A DNA stretch of 64,000 nt from Rhodanobacter thiooxydans (GCF_030291135.1 NZ_CP127409.1:930001-994000); one strand, 5' to 3'. Counted from the first letter of the stretch, positions 35,135 to 43,391 are shown. The notes: generated by a model not told the origin, from the sequence alone. Numbers and translations: made by a program.

Positions 35135-37090
35135 TCATGGGTGGGAATCGGCAGTGGCGTGCAGGGCGCGCACGCGCCGGCCGAGGAAGTCGAAGTAGCG
35201 GTCGATGTAGCTGATGCCGTTCTCGTGGTCGATCAGGTAGGGATTCATCAGCGTGTGGCGCAGGATCAGCAGGCGGTCGTCGCCAGCGTCGAAGCTGGCC
35301 GGGTCCAGGCCCAGCGTGCCGAAGATGCATGCGGTCTGCGCCGGGCCCAGCATCTCCGGGCGCAGGCTGGTCACCGAGCCGAAGAACTCCTTCAGCTGCA
35401 GCGGATGGTGTGGATCGCAACGCAGTTCGTCGTGCAGTGCACGCACGAACGCGTTCGCCGTCGCCACCGAGGCGTTGCCGTGCGGGTTGAGCGCGAGGCA
35501 AACCAGGTTGCTGTCCGGTGCGAACGGCACCAGTGCGTGGACGCAGCCGGCCAGTTCCAGCGCGAAACGCTGCGCGCGTGCGTGGAAGATCTCGGCCGCG
35601 CGCACGGTGGCGCGCGGCAGCCGGCCGAAGTGGGCGTGGTCCAGTGGCAGCACCTTGTGGGTGACGTAGACTGCCGCTGCCGCGGCACCGGACTTGGAGC
35701 CTTCCGGAATGAACTGGCCCAGACTGCGGTAGCGCGCCAGATAATCCTTCGGCGTGCCGCCATGGAAGACATAGTCGGCACGTTCGGCCAGCAAGGCCAT
35801 CGCGCGATGGTCACGGCAGATGAAGGCGCCGCTGCCGTAGGGCAGGTAACCAAGCTTGTGCGGGTCGACGGTGACCGAATCGGTCGCGCCCACTGCTGCG
35901 AACGCGGCATGCACGGCTGGCGTGGGGAACTGCACGTAGTCGCCGGCGACCTCGTTGCGCGGGCGCAGCGAGCCATCCTCGTTGCGGAACAGGGTGGCCA
36001 GATAGCCGCCCCAGGCGGCGTCGACGTGTACCGCGAAATCCAGTCCGCGCCCGCGTGACGCCTCACGGGCGGCGAGCACCTGATCGATGGGGTCGATGGT
36101 CCCGTACTCGGTGCCGCCGAGCACGGCCACGCACATCAGCACTGGCTGGTGCTCGCGTGCGCAGCGTTCCAGCGTGATGCACAAGGCGGCGGGGTCCAGC
36201 CGCATGCCTTCGGTAGGCAACAGCTCCAGCTGGTCGCGGCCTAGGCCGAGCAGCTTCACACCCTTGCTCCACGAGTAGTGCGCCGTGATTGGTGCCAGCA
36301 CCAGGGGCACCTTCAGGCTCGGGTGCGCAGCGAAGAAGCCGGCCAGGCCGCGCTGTTCGACGCGCTCGCGTTCGACGCGCTGCAGCCAGCGCGAACGCTC
36401 GGCCGGCGTCTGCGCCGCCAGCCAGGACTGCCACGCCGTCAGCAGGGCGATGCCGTCAGCCTGGGTCAGGTTGAATGCGCTCCAGTCGTCCGCCGGCAGG
36501 GCCAGTTCCGGCACCTGCGCCGCACGCAGCGCGACCGGGAACGCCTTCAGCGCCAGGGCCAGGCGCAGCGCCTGGTAGTTGGCCAGGGTGCCGCCGGAGG
36601 TGAGGTGGCCGAACGCGCAGGCGTCCTGCGCCGGGTCGTGCGGATAGCCGAGCATGCGCGCCAGCTGCAGGCCGGCCTGCACTTCCATGTCGACCGTGAC
36701 CGGTGCGGCATCCTCGCTGACGTTGTTGGGGTTGTACGGCAGCGTGAGCATCTGCGCGGCCAGTCCCGGCAGCAGCAGGTCCGAGGCCATGTGGCCGATG
36801 TAGCGCGGGCTGTGGAACGGCACCGACTTCTTCAGTGCGGCGGAGAGCTGGTGCAGCTCGCGGCGCATGCGCGATTCGAAGGCGAGGTAGTCCGGATGAT
36901 GCGCGGCGGCGGTGGCGATCGCCGGTGGATCCTCGGGGTGGAAGTTGCGCCGCCAGTACACGTGGTCGCGCAGGAACTCGACCATCATCTTTTCCAGTAG
37001 CGTGTCGTTCTCGCCGTAGGGGCCGAGGAAGCAGGCGTCCAGCGTGTGGTCGCGTGGCTCGCCGTTGTCGAAGGGGTGTGCGGCGCTCAT
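35135..37090 (-). CDS. PLP-dependent decarboxylase (group II, glutamate/aromatic type)
   Basis: A 651-residue fold-type I PLP enzyme, longer than typical group II decarboxylases (about 450-550). Key residues are H271 stacking on PLP (ITAHYSWSKG), D357 (VHVDAAWGG) and the Schiff-base K412 (TVDPHKLGYLPYGS). The N-terminal region PFHSPRYIGHMASD and the segment PYNPNNVSEDAAP are typical of the family's substrate face. An amino-acid decarboxylase is likely, but aromatic versus acidic substrate cannot be decided. It overlaps SirB2 upstream by four bases (ATGA) and precedes the cysteine-synthase-like gene. Confidence 0.8.
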   Translation of the reverse strand: MSAAHPFDNGEPRDHTLDACFLGPYGENDTLLEKMMVEFLRDHVYWRRNFHPEDPPAIATAAAHHPDYLAFESRMRRELHQLSAALKKSVPFHSPRYIGHMASDLLLPGLAAQMLTLPYNPNNVSEDAAPVTVDMEVQAGLQLARMLGYPHDPAQDACAFGHLTSGGTLANYQALRLALALKAFPVALRAAQVPELALPADDWSAFNLTQADGIALLTAWQSWLAAQTPAERSRWLQRVERERVEQRGLAGFFAAHPSLKVPLVLAPITAHYSWSKGVKLLGLGRDQLELLPTEGMRLDPAALCITLERCAREHQPVLMCVAVLGGTEYGTIDPIDQVLAAREASRGRGLDFAVHVDAAWGGYLATLFRNEDGSLRPRNEVAGDYVQFPTPAVHAAFAAVGATDSVTVDPHKLGYLPYGSGAFICRDHRAMALLAERADYVFHGGTPKDYLARYRSLGQFIPEGSKSGAAAAAVYVTHKVLPLDHAHFGRLPRATVRAAEIFHARAQRFALELAGCVHALVPFAPDSNLVCLALNPHGNASVATANAFVRALHDELRCDPHHPLQLKEFFGSVTSLRPEMLGPAQTACIFGTLGLDPASFDAGDDRLLILRHTLMNPYLIDHENGISYIDRYFDFLGRRVRALHATADSHP

Positions 37091-37491
37091 GCCAGCCACC
37101 CGTACAGCCAGCCCAGTGGGTGATGCATGCGTGCCACTCCAAGCATGTAGAGATAGGTGACCAGCGCGGCGACGAAAAAGCCGGTTCGCGCACGCGGCGT
37201 GCGTGCCCGTTTCAGCGCCAGCGTGGCAAGCACCACGTAGAGCACCAGCAGCACCAGCTTGGTGGTGAGCCAGCCGTTGGCGAACAGCGCGCCGGGCAGG
37301 ATGCTCAGCAGCATCAGCGCGGCGGTGAGCAGGGTGGTGTCGATCGCGTAGCTGAGCCAGCGCACCGGCATCCACTGCGCGGCGCCGGCATGACCGGCCT
37401 GCACCAGCAGGCCGCGCAGTGCGAACAGCGAACCGCTGGCCAGCACGCAGGCGATGTGTACCCACTTGATTTGGGGATAGAACTCGAACAC
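37087..37491 (-). CDS. SirB2-like small membrane protein
   Basis: A 134-residue protein with four membrane helices. It starts FYPQIKWVHIACVLASGSLFALRG, the SirB pattern of an aromatic-Lys-x-x-His first helix. SirB proteins are poorly understood. The GTG at 37491 was chosen because the predicted FNR-type promoter would start transcription near 37516, downstream of the ATG at 37527, and the family begins at this point. It leads the four-gene PLP-enzyme operon. Confidence 0.65.
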   Translation of the reverse strand: MFEFYPQIKWVHIACVLASGSLFALRGLLVQAGHAGAAQWMPVRWLSYAIDTTLLTAALMLLSILPGALFANGWLTTKLVLLVLYVVLATLALKRARTPRARTGFFVAALVTYLYMLGVARMHHPLGWLYGWLA

Positions 37492-37527
37492 CGGATTTCC
37501 GTAACGTTTTCGCGATGCTGCAAGCAT

Positions 37528-37553
37528 CAGGGCGCGCCTTGCGGCGCGCCCTG
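37528..37553 (-). terminator. Perfect GC-rich hairpin between the quinol NO reductase and SirB2 genes
   Basis: An 11-bp perfect stem CAGGGCGCGCC-TTGC-GGCGCGCCCTG, 24 bp after the norB stop on the reverse strand and touching the FNR-type box. There is no T-run, so it is either a factor-assisted terminator or another element. A smaller repeat, GATGC-TGCAA-GCATC (37514-37528), follows immediately. Confidence 0.5.
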
Positions 37554-37564
37554 ACGTGGGTCAT
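37551..37564 (-). promoter_or_regulatory. Probable FNR/Dnr-type box upstream of the SirB2/PLP-enzyme operon
   Basis: On the reverse strand ATGAC-CCAC-GTCAG, eight of ten half-site positions, sharing the 12-base core TGACGTGGGTCA (plus strand) with two other boxes. A GATGCT hexamer (37528-37523) begins 29.5 bp from the centre. It overlaps the end of the terminator-like hairpin. Confidence 0.5.
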
Positions 37565-37576
37565 GTCAGCGGTTTG

Positions 37577-39859
37577 TCATGCACCCTCGGTTTGCCCCTG
37601 CGGCAGCGGCAGGTTGGCCGTACGGCGTTTCGGCGCCAGCCACAGCGCCGCGACGAACACCGCGATCAGCAGCGCGCCGATGGCGAACAGGGTGTCACCC
37701 GGCACGCGCATCCACACCAGCATGTGGATCAGCGGGCGGTCCATGAACTCGGCCGAACGGGCGAACCAGTAACCGTGGTCGAGTACCGCCTTCAGCTGCA
37801 GGATGCCCAGCGGCAGCAGGGTCAGCGCGGCCATCAGCGACAGGCCGATGTTGAGCAGCCAGAACGAGCTCTTCAGCCAGCCTTCGCGCCACTCGGCGTC
37901 CGGCCTGATGCCGCGCAGGCAGAACAGCATCAGGCCCAGGCCGAGCATGCCGTACACGCCGAACAGTGCGGTGTGGCCATGCGTGGCGGTGAGGTTCAGG
38001 CCCTGCATGTAGTACAGCGCGATCGGCGTGTTGACGAGGAAGCCGAGCAGGCCCGCGCCGACCAGGTTCCAGAAGCTCACCGCCACGAAGAACATGATCG
38101 GCCAGCGGTAGCGCACCATCCACGGGGCCTCGTGCTGCTTCTTCCAGGTGTCGTAGGCTTCCAGGCCGATCAGGGCCAGTGGTACCACTTCCAGTGCCGA
38201 GAAGCTGGCACCCAGGGCGATCACCGCCGTGGTGGTGCCGCTGAAGTACAGGTGGTGCAGGGTGCCCAGCACGCCGCCGGCCATGAACACGATGGTGGCG
38301 AACAGCACGTTGGTGGTGGCCGTGGTCACCCGCAGCAGGCCCAGGCGCACGAACAGGTAGCTGATCACCGCGGTGGCGAACACTTCGAAGAAGCCTTCCA
38401 CCCACAGGTGCACCACCCACCAGCGCCAGTACTCGACCATCGCGATGTGGGTATGCTCGCCCCACATCAGGCCGGCGCCGTAGAGCAGGCCGATCGCCAC
38501 GGTGGACAGGAACAGCAGGCCCACGATCGAGGCGCCTTCCTTGTTGCGGTCCATCGCCGGCCACAGCGCGCGGCCGACCAGGAACAGCCACAGCATCAGG
38601 CCGATGAACAGGAAGATCTGCCAGAAGCGGCCGAGGTCGGTGTACTCCCAGCCCTGGTGGCCGAACCAGAAGTTGTACTTGAGGCCCATCTTGTCCATCA
38701 CCGCGAACCACTGGCCGGCGAAGGAGCCGACCACGATGACCAGCAGGCAGACCCACAGGAAGTTCACCCCGAGCCGCTGGAATTTCGGTTCATGGCCGGA
38801 GATCAGCGGCGCGATGTACAGGCCGGTGGCCAGCCATGCGGTGGCGATCCACAGCACGGCCAGTTCGGTATGCCAGGTGCGGGTGAGGCTGTATGGCAGG
38901 TAGTTGGCCAGTGCGAAACCGTAGGCCTGCTGGCCTTCCACCTGGTAGTGCGCGGTGGTGGCGCCCAGCAGGATCTGCGCCAGGAACAGGCCCAGCACGG
39001 TCCAGAAATACTTGCCGGTGGCCTTCATCGACGGCGTGGCCTTGAACTCGGTCAGCGGATCGCGCGCCGGAACAATCGGTAGCGGTTCGTGACTGACCTG
39101 GCGGGCGTGATGCCAGCCGAGCAGGCCGATGCCGAAGATCATGAACAGGATGCTGAAGACCGACCACAGGAAGCTGGTCGAGGTCGGCGTGTTGCCGGCC
39201 AGCGGTTCGTATGGCCAGTTCTGCGTGTAGCTCATCGCCTCGTTCGGGCGCTGCGTGGCGGCGGCCCAGCTGGTCCACCAGAAGAAGGCGGTGACCTCGC
39301 GCCGATGTTCCATCTCGGCCACGGTGTTCTCGCGCATGGCATAGCCTTCGCGCAGCTTGTGCGTGGCCGGGTCGTTGCCGAACAGGCTCATGTAATGCGC
39401 CGCGACGGCTTCCATCGCATGCGCGCGCAGCGCCGAGACGGTGATGGTGTTGCTGGCCGCGTCCCAGGTGTTGGTACGCAGTTCTTCCTGCACGCGTGCC
39501 TTCAGCGGTGCCTGCTGCTGCGCCGTCAGCGAGTCGTAGGGACCCAGGCCGGCGTCGCGGGAAAGCAGCTCAAGCATCGCCATGCTTTCGCGGTGCAACC
39601 AGTCGGCGCTCCAGTCCGGCGCCAGCAGCGCGCCGTGGCCCCAGATGGATCCCAATTGCTGGCCGCCGATGCTCTGCCACACTTGGCGGCCTTCCTCCAT
39701 GTCGGCCTTGGTGTACAGCGTCTGGCCGTCTGCGGTGACGACGGCGGTGGGCAGCGGCGGCGCCTGCTGGTGGACCTCCTTGCCGACCCACAGCAGGACG
39801 GCGAAGGACGCGACGAGCAACGCCGCCAGTCCGAGCCAGAGTTTTCGGGTGGTACTCAT
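37577..39859 (-). CDS. norB: Quinol-dependent nitric oxide reductase
   Basis: Reduces NO to N2O at the inner membrane with electrons from quinol. The 760-residue single-subunit enzyme has an N-terminal helix plus a ~200-residue periplasmic domain replacing NorC (IGGQQLGSIWGHGALLAPDWSADWLHRE). Fourteen or so helices follow, with haem and iron ligands in RTWHTELAVLWIAT, VVHLWVEGFFEVFA, GTLHHLYFSGT and ATHGHTALFGVYG. The FeB-site glutamate is present in VEGFFE. An FNR-type box lies 56 bp before the start. It removes the NO made by NirK. Confidence 0.95.
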   Translation of the reverse strand: MSTTRKLWLGLAALLVASFAVLLWVGKEVHQQAPPLPTAVVTADGQTLYTKADMEEGRQVWQSIGGQQLGSIWGHGALLAPDWSADWLHRESMAMLELLSRDAGLGPYDSLTAQQQAPLKARVQEELRTNTWDAASNTITVSALRAHAMEAVAAHYMSLFGNDPATHKLREGYAMRENTVAEMEHRREVTAFFWWTSWAAATQRPNEAMSYTQNWPYEPLAGNTPTSTSFLWSVFSILFMIFGIGLLGWHHARQVSHEPLPIVPARDPLTEFKATPSMKATGKYFWTVLGLFLAQILLGATTAHYQVEGQQAYGFALANYLPYSLTRTWHTELAVLWIATAWLATGLYIAPLISGHEPKFQRLGVNFLWVCLLVIVVGSFAGQWFAVMDKMGLKYNFWFGHQGWEYTDLGRFWQIFLFIGLMLWLFLVGRALWPAMDRNKEGASIVGLLFLSTVAIGLLYGAGLMWGEHTHIAMVEYWRWWVVHLWVEGFFEVFATAVISYLFVRLGLLRVTTATTNVLFATIVFMAGGVLGTLHHLYFSGTTTAVIALGASFSALEVVPLALIGLEAYDTWKKQHEAPWMVRYRWPIMFFVAVSFWNLVGAGLLGFLVNTPIALYYMQGLNLTATHGHTALFGVYGMLGLGLMLFCLRGIRPDAEWREGWLKSSFWLLNIGLSLMAALTLLPLGILQLKAVLDHGYWFARSAEFMDRPLIHMLVWMRVPGDTLFAIGALLIAVFVAALWLAPKRRTANLPLPQGQTEGA

Positions 39860-39914
39860 CAGTGCTTCTCCCTAAAAAGTGCGCGCATGCTCGGCGAGGC
39901 AGGGCGTGGCGATC

Positions 39915-39928
39915 TTGATGCAGGTCAA
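39915..39928 (-). promoter_or_regulatory. FNR/Dnr-type box upstream of the quinol NO reductase gene
   Basis: Reverse strand TTGAC-CTGC-ATCAA, a full match. The -10 slot (GAGCAT, 39892-39887) begins 29.5 bp from the centre. It is also 110 bp from the divergent YjdF remnant and could once have served both. Confidence 0.75.
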
Positions 39929-40037
39929 ACGGTCACCACCTCGCGTCGCGCAAATTGTCGCGGCCGCCGCCGGATGCGCATGGTCGCCATGGCATGATCG
40001 GCATGGCGCATTGCGCATGAGGGGAGTGCGGGCAGGC

Positions 40038-40190
40038 ATGAACGATCGACCCGGACCGGAAGGGGTGCGATTTCCGTTGCTGCTGCTGGCGGTGTTCCTG
40101 GTCGCCGCAATGGCTCCCGGCATCGCGCCGCACTAGCGCCAGGGCTGGCTGATGGAGAACGTGCTGGTGCTGCTGGCGTGGCCCGATCCC
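40038..40190 (+). pseudogene. Decayed DUF2238/YjdF-like membrane protein gene
   Basis: The reading begins MNDRPGPEGVRFPLLLLAVF and runs on to GIAPH, then hits an in-frame TAG (40134-40136). Directly beyond the stop the same frame continues RQGWLMENVLVLLAW. The joined text resembles the start of YjdF/DUF2238 proteins, where the stop replaces the D of a G-I-x-P-x-D-R...W-L-x-E-x-x-x-V pattern. Past about 40180 similarity ends and no further helices follow, so only the first ~50 of about 200 residues remain. A sequencing error could explain the stop but not the missing rest. Confidence 0.55.
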
Positions 40191-40252
40191 GCCGCCGGCA
40201 TGGCGCCCCAGCAGTGGAATCCGTCAGACGCTGACAGTGCGGGCGTACGGGT

Positions 40253-41101
40253 CTAGTGCTGCATCAGCACCGGCACGGTGGCTTCTTCCAGCACATGCCG
40301 GGTGGCGCCGCCGAACACGCGTTCGCGCATGCGCGAACGGCCATAGGCACCCATCACCAGCAGGTTCGCGTCGATGCTTTCGACTTCCTTCAGCAGGATT
40401 TCGCCGGCCATCGCGGAGGAGGAGCGGATGTAGCTGGGCCTGGCCGTGATGCCATGGCGCAGCAGGTAGACGAACGGGTCGAAACGCGGACGTTGTTCGT
40501 CACCGTCGCGCACATCGCCATCGACCAGGGTGACCTGCTGCGCCACCTTGAGGAATGGCAGGGCTGAATGGATCGCGCGGATCGCCTCGAGGCTGCCATT
40601 GCAGCCGATCACGATGCGCTCGAAGCGGATTTCCCGGTTCCAGCGCGGAGGCAGGATCAGGCAGGGCAGGCGACAGGACAGGATCGCCTCGCCGAGGATG
40701 TCGAACAGGCCGGATGCCTGCACCATGTCGCGCTCGATCACCGCCAGGTCGTGCCTCGCGCCGAGCCAGCGCAAGCTATGGGCGATGCCGGTCCGGGCGA
40801 CGATCCAGTCGGCGTTGCGTACGCCTGACTGGCGCGCGAGGGACTCGAAGGCAGCGTGATTGTCGGCGAATCCGCTTTGCGGTTCGAGCAGCAGGCCGAG
40901 CACGGTGGGCTCGTCGCCGGCTTCGGTGCCGATGAGCTTCCGCAACGCGGGGTCGATGTAGCAGCCGGTCAGGTTGCTGCCCCAGCGCGAGGCGATGGCG
41001 ACGCCGGCGATGACAGCGGGGCTCCATGGGTCGGTCGAGGTTGCCAGCGCGAGGATGTCGCCCGGGCGCGTCACGCATGGTGTCTGTTCGGTGCTGGTCA
41101 T
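40253..41101 (-). CDS. Universal stress protein family protein
   Basis: A 282-residue protein, twice the length of a single USP. The C-terminal half ends with the ATP-binding signature G-x2-G-x9-G-(S/T) (GAYGRSRMRERVFGGATRHVLEEATVPVLM). The N-terminal half is diverged and has lost the clear nucleotide motif. Tandem USPs of this form are common in low-oxygen regulons. The ATG at 41101 gives MTSTEQT. It follows the GNAT gene by 25 bp and likely shares its FNR-type promoter. Confidence 0.85.
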   Translation of the reverse strand: MTSTEQTPCVTRPGDILALATSTDPWSPAVIAGVAIASRWGSNLTGCYIDPALRKLIGTEAGDEPTVLGLLLEPQSGFADNHAAFESLARQSGVRNADWIVARTGIAHSLRWLGARHDLAVIERDMVQASGLFDILGEAILSCRLPCLILPPRWNREIRFERIVIGCNGSLEAIRAIHSALPFLKVAQQVTLVDGDVRDGDEQRPRFDPFVYLLRHGITARPSYIRSSSAMAGEILLKEVESIDANLLVMGAYGRSRMRERVFGGATRHVLEEATVPVLMQH

Positions 41102-41126
41102 GGCGGGGTTGCCGATTCGGTGGCGA

Positions 41127-41696
41127 TCAAAGATCGAGTGCATGGATGACCTGGGTGGCGTCATCCGGGTCGAGCCGGCGGCGGAAGCCCAGGTAGCCGG
41201 CCAGTTCGCGCATCGGCTCGTTTTCGGCGGCGTCGATCGAGAACATCGTGCGGAATCCGTTCTTGCGTGCGATGTCGATCAGGCGCCTCATCAGCAGCAC
41301 GGCAAGGCCGCGATGGCGCCAGTCGTCGGCCACCGTCACTGCGCACTCGCACTGCTTCTCGTCGCCGCTGGCGCTGTAGCGGCTGACGCCGACCTCGCGC
41401 AGCTCGCCGTTGTCGTGGGCGAGCGCCACGAAGGCCACCCGGTCCCGGTCATCGACGTCCATCAGCTGGTCAAGCAGGGCCGGGCTTGCTTCCTTCAGGT
41501 TGCCCAGGAAGCGGAAACGGCAGGCCTGCTCGGACATCCGGTTGATGAAGTCCGTTTCGCGCTGGCGGTCCTGCGGGCGCAGCGGGCGGATCAGTACCGG
41601 GCTGCCGTCATTCAGGGTCTCGATCCAGTGTGTGCCCTCGATGGCGCCGAACGGCGTGACGGGGGTGGTGACGGGGGTGTGGTGGACATTGGACAT
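41127..41696 (-). CDS. GNAT-family N-acetyltransferase
   Basis: A 189-residue acetyltransferase. The N-terminal segment DGSPVLIRPLRPQDRQRETDFINRMSEQACRFRF is typical of the GNAT domain found fused in protein lysine acetyltransferases (Pat). The acetyl-CoA site is in VADDWRHRGLAVLLMRRLIDIARKNG (R-x-x-G-x-A). The ATG at 41696 is chosen because the FNR-type promoter predicts transcription from about 41774 and the N-terminus then fits the family. An ATG at 41762 is possible. A protein target is plausible but unknown. Confidence 0.8.
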   Translation of the reverse strand: MSNVHHTPVTTPVTPFGAIEGTHWIETLNDGSPVLIRPLRPQDRQRETDFINRMSEQACRFRFLGNLKEASPALLDQLMDVDDRDRVAFVALAHDNGELREVGVSRYSASGDEKQCECAVTVADDWRHRGLAVLLMRRLIDIARKNGFRTMFSIDAAENEPMRELAGYLGFRRRLDPDDATQVIHALDL

Positions 41697-41808
41697 GAGC
41701 TGTTCCCGCGGCGGGTGAATCGTGATCGATTCCCACGCCGGGACGGGTGACCATCGCGGCATGGCTCCTTGCAGGATCAAGTTTTACGCCGGCTGGCCGT
41801 GGCTCGAA

Positions 41809-41822
41809 TTGACCCTGGTCAA
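41809..41822 (-). promoter_or_regulatory. FNR/Dnr-type box upstream of the GNAT-USP pair
   Basis: Reverse strand TTGAC-CAGG-GTCAA, a perfect dyad apart from the spacer. A TAAAAC hexamer (41786-41781, four of six) begins 29.5 bp from the centre. It lies just after the end of the second FNR gene. Confidence 0.75.
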
Positions 41823-41846
41823 TCCGGGATGAACGCGGCGGCGGGT

Positions 41847-42611
41847 TCAGCCGGCGTCGCGCTGCTTCGACGACGCCGTGGCATTGCTGCGGCAGAGTTC
41901 GGCGAGCAGGTCGGGGCGACGGATGTGCACGGATTTGCGGTTGACCTCGAGCACGCCCATTTCCTCCAGGCGCGAGAACAGCCGGCTGACCGTCTCGACC
42001 ACCAGGCCGAGGTAGTTGGCGATGTCGTAGCGCGACATCGACAGGGTGAGGGCGGTGCCATCGCGCTGCAGGCGCTGGTAGCGGTCGGCCAGGCCCTTCA
42101 GGAAGATCGCCAGCTGCTCCTGCGCCTGTTGCTTGCCCATCATCACCAGGTGGCGATGTTCCTCGATCACTTCGCGGCTGATCACCCGCATCAGTTGCCG
42201 GTGCAGCGCCGGCACCTCGCTGGTGACCTGTTGCAACCGGTCATAGGGCAGCTCGCAGATGCTGCTGCGTTCCAGTGCCTCGGCCTGGCTGACGTGCCGG
42301 TTCGAAGCCAGCGCGTCGAAACCGATGATTTCGCCGGGCAGGTGGAAGCCGAGGATCTGCACGTCGCCGGTATCGTCCAGCACGAAGGTCTTCAGCGAAC
42401 CGGAACGCACCACGTAGAGCGCATCGAACGGGTCGCCATCGCGGTACAGCACGCCGCCGCGGTCCAGCGTACGCTTGTCGCGGACCGCCGTGTCCAGCTG
42501 CTCCAGGTCGTTGTTGCCGATGCCGGCGGGCAGGCACAATTCACTCAGGGCGCAGGTTGAGCAGCTGCGTCGCAGCAGGTTCAGGTCAAGCACGGTGGCT
42601 GCGGGGGCCAT
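41847..42611 (-). CDS. FNR/Anr-type transcriptional regulator (second copy)
   Basis: A 254-residue Crp/FNR protein with C17-x2-C20-x5-C26 near the N-terminus and C119 in the beta roll: the four-cysteine [4Fe-4S] set of FNR. The recognition helix ETVSRLFSR retains E-x-x-S-R. The ATG at 42611 has GAGGA six bases upstream, so it is preferred to the ATG at 42623. It is clearly paralogous to the 8.4 kb regulator but well diverged. A divergent FNR-type box upstream (42713-42726) may mean autoregulation. Confidence 0.9.
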   Translation of the reverse strand: MAPAATVLDLNLLRRSCSTCALSELCLPAGIGNNDLEQLDTAVRDKRTLDRGGVLYRDGDPFDALYVVRSGSLKTFVLDDTGDVQILGFHLPGEIIGFDALASNRHVSQAEALERSSICELPYDRLQQVTSEVPALHRQLMRVISREVIEEHRHLVMMGKQQAQEQLAIFLKGLADRYQRLQRDGTALTLSMSRYDIANYLGLVVETVSRLFSRLEEMGVLEVNRKSVHIRRPDLLAELCRSNATASSKQRDAG

Positions 42612-42712
42612 CGACGTCCTCACAGGGCTTGAAACGGGCTTTCACGGGCCCCTTCGGTGGCCGGGGCAGATGGCCGCACCTTAGCATGGCAAGGCGTCAA
42701 TTCTGTGCGTAT

Positions 42713-42726
42713 TTGACCGTGGTCAA
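42713..42726. promoter_or_regulatory. FNR/Dnr-type box between the second FNR gene and cytochrome b561
   Basis: TTGAC-CGTG-GTCAA, a full match. In the forward direction CAGGCT at 42749-42754, resembling the TAGGCT of nirK and deo, begins 29.5 bp from the centre. In reverse no comparably placed -10 is seen, so the cytochrome gene is the likelier class II target, while the regulator could be repressed. Confidence 0.7.
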
Positions 42727-42827
42727 GTGGCGCATGGACCTTTCGCCGCAGGCTGTCGGCACGGCCGGGTCCACGCGCGGTGGCGGTTGGACCGGGGCCG
42801 TCCCACATTCCACTTGCAGAGATCGCC

Positions 42828-43391
42828 ATGAACTGGAAAAACACCAAGGACCGTTACAGCTCGCTGTCGATCGGCATGCACTGGCTGATGCTGCTGTTGC
42901 TGGTCGCCGTCTATGCCTGCATCGAATTGCGCGGCTTCTACCCGCGCGGCAGCGATCTGCGCGAGGGCCTGAAGACCTGGCACTTCATGCTTGGCCTGGG
43001 CGTGTTCGCACTGGTCTTCGTGCGGCTGGCGATCCGCTTCGCGGCGGGGGCGACGCCACCGATCCGGCCGGCGCCGCCGCTGTGGCAGGAGCGCCTGGCC
43101 GCGCTGATGCACCTGGCGCTGTACGCCTTTCTGATCGTGATGCCGCTGCTCGGCTGGCTGGTGCTCAGCGCCAAGGGCAAGCCGGTGCCGTTCTTCGGCC
43201 TGTCATTGCCGGCGCTGATGGGGGCAGACAAGGCGCTCGCCGACTCGCTGGAAGAGATCCACGAGACCATCGGCACGATCGGCTACTACCTGGTCGGCCT
43301 GCACGCGGCGGCTGCGCTGGTGCACCACTACATGAACCGGGACAACACCTTGCTGCGCATGTTGCCGCGGCGTGGTGGGCGCATGTCGTGA
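42828..43391 (+). CDS. Cytochrome b561-type di-haem membrane protein
   Basis: A 187-residue four-helix protein of the bacterial cytochrome b561 family, which passes electrons between quinol and periplasmic acceptors. Haem-ligand histidines are visible as IGMHWLMLLLL (helix 1), TWHFMLGLGVF (helix 2) and GLHAAAALVHHYM (helix 4). It starts at the ATG at 42828 and is followed by a bidirectional terminator. The FNR-type box upstream suggests it is used in anaerobic electron transfer, perhaps feeding the copper or haem reductases nearby. Confidence 0.88.
   Translation: MNWKNTKDRYSSLSIGMHWLMLLLLVAVYACIELRGFYPRGSDLREGLKTWHFMLGLGVFALVFVRLAIRFAAGATPPIRPAPPLWQERLAALMHLALYAFLIVMPLLGWLVLSAKGKPVPFFGLSLPALMGADKALADSLEEIHETIGTIGYYLVGLHAAAALVHHYMNRDNTLLRMLPRRGGRMS

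Noticed and set aside
37514..37553. Attachment site or mobile element end near the norB hairpins
   Set aside because: The repeats are small nested hairpins with no integrase, target duplication or second copy in the window.
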